Positions 1-4,062 of a stretch of 5,233 bases of DNA are shown here, one piece after another. Position numbers and translations under genes: made by a program. The notes below the pieces were generated by a model that did no database searches, was not told where the DNA came from, and worked only from the letters and a program-made list of their open reading frames with translations. Position 1 is the first letter of the stretch, and each line of letters starts with the position of its first letter. The stretch spans positions 1 through 5,233 of the forward strand of contig JAFZFW010000067.1 of the NCBI GenBank assembly GCA_017555685.1, given 5' to 3'. The stretch is from Methanocorpusculum sp. (GTDB lineage Archaea > Halobacteriota > Methanomicrobia > Methanomicrobiales > Methanocorpusculaceae).

Positions 1-83
1 ATGCAGAGATAAAAGAGCTGTCTGCTCTTGTCATGTGCCATCAGAAAGACTTTAGCAGAATCAGAGAGATACTTAATCAGTAA
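1..83 (+). CDS. 3' end of an unidentified upstream gene (partial)
   Basis: An open frame enters from the left edge (first whole codon at position 3) and gives 26 residues ending SRIREILNQ before a TAA at 81-83. The fragment is charged and looks helical (for example EIKEL and the RIREIL stretch), as expected for the C-terminus of a soluble protein. No motif identifies it. The other two + frames are closed by stops at positions 10 and 52, so this is the only forward frame that can be coding here. It lies 38 bp upstream of the Hsp20 gene on the same strand and could belong to the same transcript, but the dyad and AT-rich sequence between them suggest a separate promoter. Whether it is a real gene cannot be settled from 26 codons. 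Confidence 0.45.
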   Translation, partial: AEIKELSALVMCHQKDFSRIREILNQ

Positions 84-90
84 TAATAAT
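81..90 (+). promoter_or_regulatory. possible TATA-like element upstream of the Hsp20 operon
   Basis: An AT-only run, TAATAATAAT, overlaps the stop codon of the upstream fragment. It is the only AT-rich block before the Hsp20 gene. An archaeal TATA box centred here would place transcription start about 25 nt downstream, near 110, giving a very short leader that begins at the SD sequence. It matches the archaeal TATA consensus poorly, so this is a weak positional inference. Confidence 0.25.
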
Positions 91-107
91 CAGGCTCACC
101 CCTGATT
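88..107 (+). promoter_or_regulatory. perfect inverted repeat (candidate operator or hairpin)
   Basis: AATCAGG (88-94) and CCTGATT (101-107) are perfect 7-bp complementary arms around a 6-nt centre, followed by a short T run (106-109). The right arm ends 2 nt before the GGAGG ribosome-binding site of the Hsp20 gene. Two readings are possible. It could be a dimer-binding operator of about 20 bp, similar in size to the sites bound by DtxR/MntR repressors, which would fit autoregulation because the operon encodes such a repressor. Or it could be an RNA hairpin that ends the upstream transcript or limits access to the SD. The sequence does not decide between them. Confidence 0.45.
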
Positions 108-109
108 TT

Positions 110-114
110 GGAGG
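110..114 (+). promoter_or_regulatory. Shine-Dalgarno for the Hsp20 gene
   Basis: GGAGG lies 7 nt upstream of the ATG at 122 and fixes this start. The ATG at 115 directly after the SD is in another frame and too close to be used. Confidence 0.8.
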
Positions 115-121
115 ATGCGTC

Positions 122-526
122 ATGGGAAATCCGACTGACGACTCATACAAAGATCTGATGGATATTATTCATAAAATACTGGGAAACCATGCGCCGGGAA
201 AGGATGGGATGCCGCCTATCGTCGGGGTCAAGTTCGTGGTGGGCGGTCAGCAGAATCAGCCTGCCCCTGCCCGTATGATTCCGGTCGAGGTGTTTGAGAG
301 TGATACTGCATTCACCATCCAGACCGAGCTTCCGGGTGAGTGCCCGAATGACTTTACGCTCTCCTATGCGGATGGAAAGCTGAAGCTCTTAGCAGGAGAG
401 AACCGTGAGTACCGCACGGAACTCCCGCTTGCCGGCATTGACCCGACCACTATTAAGACCCGTGTGAAAAACGGTGTCCTGGAAATCACCTGCGGCAAAC
501 TTCCAGCTCCTCTCCCGGAGGCATAA
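122..526 (+). CDS. Hsp20/alpha-crystallin family small heat-shock protein
   Basis: This 134-residue protein has the layout of an archaeal small heat-shock protein, an ATP-independent cytoplasmic holdase for unfolding proteins. Residues 1-30 are a short, probably helical N-terminal arm. Residues 31-45 (PPIVGVKFVVGG) resemble the short beta segment that precedes the core in many archaeal Hsp20s. The alpha-crystallin domain spans about 53-126. It begins with PVEVFES, carries the ELPG turn (69-72) after the second strand, and ends with the family signature NGVLEI (117-122). The tail KLPAPLPEA lacks the I-x-I/V motif that many oligomeric family members use to link dimers, so it may form smaller assemblies. 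The gene has a strong SD and its stop overlaps the start of the metal-dependent repressor, so the two are co-transcribed and probably translationally coupled. The family is fairly certain. The client proteins, and heat induction specifically, cannot be judged. Confidence 0.85.
   Translation: MGNPTDDSYKDLMDIIHKILGNHAPGKDGMPPIVGVKFVVGGQQNQPAPARMIPVEVFESDTAFTIQTELPGECPNDFTLSYADGKLKLLAGENREYRTELPLAGIDPTTIKTRVKNGVLEITCGKLPAPLPEA
517..521 (+). promoter_or_regulatory. Shine-Dalgarno for the metal-dependent repressor
   Basis: GGAGG inside the last codons of the Hsp20 gene lies 4 nt before the ATG at 526. The spacing is short but usable. Together with the TAATG stop/start overlap it supports 526 over the in-frame ATG at 568, which has no SD in front of it. 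Confidence 0.65.
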
Positions 527-924
527 TGGAAGCATCTGCGGCTTCTCCGGCACACTGCAGCCTGACGATGAAAGAGGAGGATTACCTGGAATCCATCCTC
601 AACATCTCCGAGATGAAAGGATACGCCAAGTCGCGGGACGTCTCCGAGGACTTAAGCGTCTCTCCTTCGTCTGCCTCCGAGATGTTTGTCAAGCTCGCCA
701 AAAAAGGGCTTATTGTCCACCGCAAATATGAAGGAGTGACCTTAACCGAGACCGGGCGTTCGGTTGCAGTCCAGGTCAGATTCCGCCACGATGTCTTAGT
801 TGAATTTTTGAAGTATATCGGCGTTTCTGACGAAATCGCTGACAAAGACGCCTGTTTCATGGAACACGAACTCCACACCGAGACAATCCAGCGGATTAAA
901 GAGTTCGTGGAAAAGAAAAGATAA
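526..924 (+). CDS. DtxR/MntR-family metal-dependent transcriptional repressor
   Basis: This 132-residue protein is close to MntR in size and lacks the C-terminal SH3/FeoA-like domain of full-length DtxR. Residues 16-78 form the winged helix: KEEDYLESI, then a recognition-helix region around VSPSSASEMFVKLAKKGL (45-62), then the wing YEGVTLTETGR. Residues 86-128 form the dimerisation and metal-binding helices. By hand alignment to MntR and DtxR, the likely ligands are D19, E22, H88, C110, E113 and H114. Five of these match the MntR set. C110 sits where MntR has glutamate and DtxR has its cysteine (C-x-x-E-H). The family represses metal uptake genes when Fe(II) or Mn(II) is bound, but which metal is used here is uncertain. 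The start at 526 is chosen for its SD and overlap; 568 is the alternative. The gene follows Hsp20 in an operon and may control that operon through the dyad at 88-107. Confidence 0.88.
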   Translation: MEASAASPAHCSLTMKEEDYLESILNISEMKGYAKSRDVSEDLSVSPSSASEMFVKLAKKGLIVHRKYEGVTLTETGRSVAVQVRFRHDVLVEFLKYIGVSDEIADKDACFMEHELHTETIQRIKEFVEKKR

Positions 925-927
925 AAA
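911..927 (-). terminator. oligo-T termination tracts for the PAN/DUF473 transcript
   Basis: Read on the - strand, just past the DUF473 stop codon, there is a T5 run (927-923) followed by two T4 runs (919-916 and 914-911). Archaeal RNA polymerase terminates at such U-rich stretches without needing a hairpin. The tracts lie within the last codons of the opposing repressor gene, where lysine codons AAA/AAG supply them. Confidence 0.5.
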
Positions 928-930
928 CTA

Positions 931-937
931 TTTTTTT
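931..937 (+). terminator. oligo-T terminator of the Hsp20-repressor operon
   Basis: A run of seven T residues begins 7 nt after the repressor stop codon, as expected for an archaeal intrinsic terminator. Its last two bases overlap the final (TAA) codon of the DUF473 gene on the other strand. I see no convincing GC-rich hairpin in front of it. Confidence 0.6.
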
Positions 938-1355
938 ACGGGCACTCGCGTTCTGTGCCCCAGACGGTAAAAGAGAGAACCGTCCCTGCCGGAGTGTCAA
1001 CACCAAGCGGCACCTTACACGACTCCCCGTTTTCCATGACTGCGACCCGGAATGCAAACTCCCAGGTATCTCCTAACTGCACCGAGCGTTCCTCATACAC
1101 TTTTCCTGCAAGCTCACGCGTCAGGTACACGCCATGCTCGGTGTCTTCGATTAACGATATCACGGTATAGCGCAGAAGATACCAGCGCAGTTCGCTGAAG
1201 AGAGCTAAAGCACTGGATACGGCAGATACATTCACACGGATGCCGTACTTCATGTCCTCCGGCCGGTAAAAACGAAGAATGTGACGGCTCGTCTCCGAGT
1301 CCGTCAGTGTCTGGAGGAGGTTAACTCCCGGTTTTGCAATACAGACTGCCTGCAT
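936..1355 (-). CDS. DUF473-like conserved protein encoded directly after PAN
   Basis: This 139-residue protein has no signal peptide or membrane segment. It alternates beta-like stretches with charged segments. The GIRVNVSAVSSALALF region (38-53) may form a strand and helix. The second half reads like a small beta-rich domain, with a tyrosine- and charge-rich GKVYEERSVQLGDTWEF stretch, a VPLG turn and a VLSFTVWG strand near the end. From size, character and position I judge it to be the methanogen family annotated DUF473, whose function is unknown to me, but this is recall and not a visible diagnostic motif. Its ATG begins 1 nt after the PAN stop codon. No good SD precedes it (only a weak GTGAT about 11 nt upstream), so it is probably translated by coupling to PAN. 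That arrangement suggests a role tied to PAN or the proteasome, which is unproven. Confidence 0.7.
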   Translation of the reverse strand: MQAVCIAKPGVNLLQTLTDSETSRHILRFYRPEDMKYGIRVNVSAVSSALALFSELRWYLLRYTVISLIEDTEHGVYLTRELAGKVYEERSVQLGDTWEFAFRVAVMENGESCKVPLGVDTPAGTVLSFTVWGTERECP

Positions 1356-1356
1356 T

Positions 1357-2607
1357 TTAGAGATACATCACATCGCGCCAGGACTCATCCTTTTCTGCCT
1401 GACGGATCTTTCTGATTGCCGCCAGGAAGTCCTCTGCGGTAATCTTCTCGTTATCATTTCTGATGGCAAGCATACCTGCCTCACGGCAGATGGCCTCAAT
1501 CTCTGCACCGGTTAAGCCGTCGCTTAAGTTCACGAGTTCACGGTAGTTGATGCGGTCAAGAGCTCCTGCTGCTTCCATCTTTCTGGTGTGGACCTGGAAG
1601 ATCTGCATGCGGGCATCTGCATCCGGTGCCGGGATTTTGATTAAGCGGTCGAAGCGTCCCGGACGAAGCAGGGCAGCATCAAGCATATCCGGACGGTTGG
1701 TTGCGGCAATAATTCTGATGTTGCCTCTGTTGTTGAATCCGTCCATCTCTGCTAAGAGCTGCATTAAGGTTCTCTGAACCTCGGCAGAACCGGAGGTTCC
1801 GTCGTTGGTTCTCATACTGCCGACTGCGTCAATCTCGTCGATGAAGACCACAACACCATTGTTTTCTGCGGCAAGCTCGCGTGCCATGCTGAAGAGATCG
1901 CGGACAAGCTGTGCTCCTTCACCGATGTATTTGTGCACAAGCTCCGATCCTGCAAGTCTCAGGAACGGAACACCGGCATTGTGGGCAACGGCTTTGGCGA
2001 TTAAGGTCTTACCGGTTCCCGGCGGACCGTAGAGGAGAACTCCCTTCGGCGGGACAACACCGAACTTCTCGAATGCCGCAGGCTTGGTAAGCGGATACTC
2101 CACTGCCTCACGGACCTCGACAATCTCTTCCTTGAGACCGCCGATGTCAGCAAATGAGGTCTCCGGCTTTTCTTCCAGCTCCATAACTTTTACGCGGACA
2201 TCAACCGAGTCTCCCATGATTTTGACGATGGATAAGGTATTGTTGACTGCCACCTTTGTACCGCTTTTGATGCGGTCATAGACTGCCGCGGTTGTCTGGG
2301 TGACATATTCCTGATTATTTCCCATCTGGCGGAGATAGACTTCGTTGTTGGCAAGTTTTTCGAGGACAACTGCAACGAAGAGAGGGAGGCGCTTTAACTG
2401 GTTGTTTTCCTTTTTCAGCTGCGTGTTATCCATGCGGAGTTTGTTATTTTCCACGCGGAGGGTATCATTCTCCTTTCTCTCGGCACGGATAATCTTTTGC
2501 AGGGTTTCGGTTTCACGTCTGAGATACTGGAGCTCATCCCTCTCATTGGTGATGTCCGGATTTACCCCCTCGACATTGGGTACGTCCGGCTCGATATTTC
2601 CAGTCAT
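1357..2607 (-). CDS. pan: proteasome-activating nucleotidase (PAN), AAA+ ATPase
   Basis: PAN forms a hexameric ring that binds, unfolds and threads proteins into the archaeal 20S proteasome. This 416-residue protein has the whole family layout. A coiled coil of heptad-like E/K/L/N-rich sequence covers about 19-73. A conserved proline (P75, in RLPLFVAVV) matches the cis-proline linker that sets trimer-of-dimers symmetry. An OB-fold domain follows (about 76-150), then the AAA+ module from about 152. Visible motifs are Walker A GPPGTGKT (194-201), aromatic pore loop YIG (227-229), Walker B VVFIDEID (D257, E258), sensor 1 N304 in ATNRPD, arginine fingers R315 and R318 in RPGRFD, and sensor 2 GLTGAE (364-369). 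The C-terminus, MYL, is a hydrophobic-Tyr-X tail of the kind that docks in proteasome alpha-ring pockets and opens the gate. M. jannaschii PAN, at about 430 residues, is slightly longer at the N-terminus. All catalytic residues look intact. An in-frame stop at 2637-2635 and no other start between make the ATG at 2607 the only choice. Confidence 0.97.
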   Translation of the reverse strand: MTGNIEPDVPNVEGVNPDITNERDELQYLRRETETLQKIIRAERKENDTLRVENNKLRMDNTQLKKENNQLKRLPLFVAVVLEKLANNEVYLRQMGNNQEYVTQTTAAVYDRIKSGTKVAVNNTLSIVKIMGDSVDVRVKVMELEEKPETSFADIGGLKEEIVEVREAVEYPLTKPAAFEKFGVVPPKGVLLYGPPGTGKTLIAKAVAHNAGVPFLRLAGSELVHKYIGEGAQLVRDLFSMARELAAENNGVVVFIDEIDAVGSMRTNDGTSGSAEVQRTLMQLLAEMDGFNNRGNIRIIAATNRPDMLDAALLRPGRFDRLIKIPAPDADARMQIFQVHTRKMEAAGALDRINYRELVNLSDGLTGAEIEAICREAGMLAIRNDNEKITAEDFLAAIRKIRQAEKDESWRDVMYL

Positions 2608-2623
2608 ATAGTAATGTTTGCTG

Positions 2624-2636
2624 TTATAGTTTAATT
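2624..2636 (-). promoter_or_regulatory. probable TATA box for PAN (leaderless or short-leader transcript)
   Basis: On the - strand the AT-rich block AATTAAACTATAA is centred about 23 nt upstream of the PAN ATG. No SD-like sequence lies in the 20 nt before that ATG. In archaea the TATA box sits about 26 nt before the transcription start, so transcription would begin at or within a few bases of the start codon. Confidence 0.5.
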
Positions 2637-2645
2637 ACTCCGCGA

Positions 2646-2665
2646 TTCAGGCACTGCATTCTGAA
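2646..2665. repeat. short inverted repeat in the divergent PAN/tldD promoter region
   Basis: TTCAG (2646-2650) and CTGAA (2661-2665) are complementary 5-bp arms around a 10-nt centre, located between the likely PAN TATA box and the tldD start. The left part, TTCAGGCAC, loosely resembles TCAGGCTCAC in the dyad before the Hsp20 operon. Five-base arms are expected by chance, so the support for a regulator site is weak. Confidence 0.2.
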
Positions 2666-2687
2666 AGAAACGGTTGGAAGAAAACCC

Positions 2688-2698
2688 TTTCATACATA
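2688..2698 (+). promoter_or_regulatory. possible TATA box for tldDE
   Basis: TTTCATACATA, preceded by a purine-rich GGAAGAAAA stretch that could act as a TFB recognition element, is centred about 32 nt before the ATG at 2725. Transcription would then start around 2719-2722, giving an almost leaderless mRNA. This fits the absence of an SD at normal distance from that ATG; the only AGGAG, at 2698-2702, is more than 20 nt away. Confidence 0.35.
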
Positions 2699-2724
2699 GG
2701 AGACCAATACTTCATCACATTATC

Positions 2725-4062
2725 ATGGACAAAATACGATACTATGATATCCGCTGTGTAAATGGAGATACCACCTCCATTCAGATAGAAAACGGCACAG
2801 TGGAAAACGCCGGTTCCTCCTATTACGGAAAAGCCTTAGTCCGTGTCCTTGGCGAGAACGGCTGGGGATACTGCTGTGTCTCTCCGTTTGATATGGATGA
2901 CGAGAAGGCCAAGTCTGCCGCAGTGGAAAAAGCTGCCCGGGCAGCACGGCTTGCCACGGTCAGAGCTGACATCGCTGATGTTCCCTACGGCACTCCGCGT
3001 TCCTGGAATGCGGCAGCAAAAGAACAGGCACAGCGTCCGTTGGAAGAAAAGGCAGCCGACCTTCTCCTGCTGGAAAAGGCTGCCCGTATCGATGAGATTG
3101 CTGCAACCTCTGCCCGCTATGCAGAACAGTACCAGACGGTCTTCTTCGAGGACTGCAACGGATATGAGGCACAGTCCTCGGTCTGCAGAACGCTCTTTAC
3201 CGTAAGTGCTGTTGCTGTCCGCGGGGCTGACATGCAGATGAACTACGAGCAGGAAGCTGTCGTCGGCCCGCTTCGTATCACCGACTATATCAGCAAAGGC
3301 GAGCTCTGTGCAAAGACTGCTGTAGATCTTCTCTCGGCATCGGCAGTTCCCGGAGGCAAAATGCCGGCAGTTCTTGACCCTGCCATCGGCGGTGTCTTTG
3401 CCCACGAGGCAGTCGGACACGCAAGCGAAGGCGACCAGATCAGAGACGGTGTCTCGGTTCTGGGCGATAAGTTAGGACAGCAGGTCGGCTCCAAACTGGT
3501 CACTATCATTGATGACCCGTCCATGCACGGCTACGGATACGAGCCGTTCGATGCGGAAGGCGTTGCGGCAGGTCCTGTCGAGCTCATCAAAAACGGTGTG
3601 GTCAACCAGTTCATGCATTCCCGCGAGACCTTAGCCGCTGTCGGTCTGGATACCGGAGAGGCCGGACACGCCAGAGCCGAGCCGGGCATGAACCCGCTTG
3701 TTCGCATGAGCAACACCTACATCAAGGAAGGCGACGCTACCTATGACGAGATTCTGGAGACCTGTAAAAACGGTGTGCTCTTAATCGGATCCCGCGGAGG
3801 ACAGGTTGATCCTGGACGCGGAGTCTTCCAGTTTAATGCAAAGTACGGATACTTAATCGAGAACGGGGAAACGACCCGCATGCTGCGTGATGTCTCCCTT
3901 TCCGGCGATATCTTATCAGTTCTCCACAACATCGCCTTATGCGGCAAGGAGCGCAAAATGTCGTCTGGTATGTGCGGAAAAGGACAGGCTGTGCCGGTAT
4001 CAGATGGAGCTCCGCATGTCTATCTTACAGAAGCAACGGTTGGAGGTGCTGGAAATGAGTGA
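2725..4062 (+). CDS. tldD: TldD, metal-binding subunit of the TldD/TldE protease
   Basis: TldD is the catalytic half of the TldD/TldE metalloprotease, which in bacteria degrades unfolded peptides and matures some modified peptides such as microcin B17. The 445-residue product shows the family hallmarks. The N-terminal domain begins YYDIRCVNGDTTSIQIENG. The zinc-binding HExxxH motif is H227-E-A-V-G-H232, followed by ASEGD as in bacterial TldD. The third metal ligand is probably C417 in SSGMCGKGQAVPVSDG, matching the conserved C-terminal cysteine of the family. DAEGV (277-281) and GSRGGQVDPGRGVFQF (355-370) are further conserved blocks. There is no signal peptide, so it is cytoplasmic. The frame stays open upstream to a TTG at 2674, but the extra 17 residues are unlike the family and that TTG has no SD, so the ATG at 2725 is preferred. 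Its end overlaps tldE by 8 nt. It is transcribed divergently from PAN. Confidence 0.94.
   Translation: MDKIRYYDIRCVNGDTTSIQIENGTVENAGSSYYGKALVRVLGENGWGYCCVSPFDMDDEKAKSAAVEKAARAARLATVRADIADVPYGTPRSWNAAAKEQAQRPLEEKAADLLLLEKAARIDEIAATSARYAEQYQTVFFEDCNGYEAQSSVCRTLFTVSAVAVRGADMQMNYEQEAVVGPLRITDYISKGELCAKTAVDLLSASAVPGGKMPAVLDPAIGGVFAHEAVGHASEGDQIRDGVSVLGDKLGQQVGSKLVTIIDDPSMHGYGYEPFDAEGVAAGPVELIKNGVVNQFMHSRETLAAVGLDTGEAGHARAEPGMNPLVRMSNTYIKEGDATYDEILETCKNGVLLIGSRGGQVDPGRGVFQFNAKYGYLIENGETTRMLRDVSLSGDILSVLHNIALCGKERKMSSGMCGKGQAVPVSDGAPHVYLTEATVGGAGNE
4042..4048 (+). promoter_or_regulatory. Shine-Dalgarno for tldE inside tldD
   Basis: GGAGGTG within the last codons of tldD lies 6 nt before the ATG at 4055. 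It matches the archaeal 16S rRNA 3' end over seven bases, which fixes the tldE start and supports coupled synthesis of the two subunits in similar amounts. Confidence 0.8.

Noticed and set aside
81..90. TAA triplet repeat as a microsatellite
   Set aside because: Only three units. It is better explained as a stop codon plus AT-rich promoter sequence.
582..878. 98-residue antisense frame opposite the metal repressor, and a + frame at 474-731
   Set aside because: Both overlap the well-supported Hsp20 and repressor genes in other frames and show no family features.
2836..3420. 194-residue antisense reading frame inside tldD
   Set aside because: It lies wholly opposite the conserved TldD coding frame, its translation is rich in Cys, Arg and Ser with no recognisable motif, and it looks like a by-product of tldD codon usage.
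4055..4062. Programmed frameshift joining TldD and TldE
   Set aside because: The overlap ATGAGTGA with a strong SD 6 nt upstream is an ordinary start/stop overlap. There is no slippery sequence, and the two are separate subunits in all organisms I know of.
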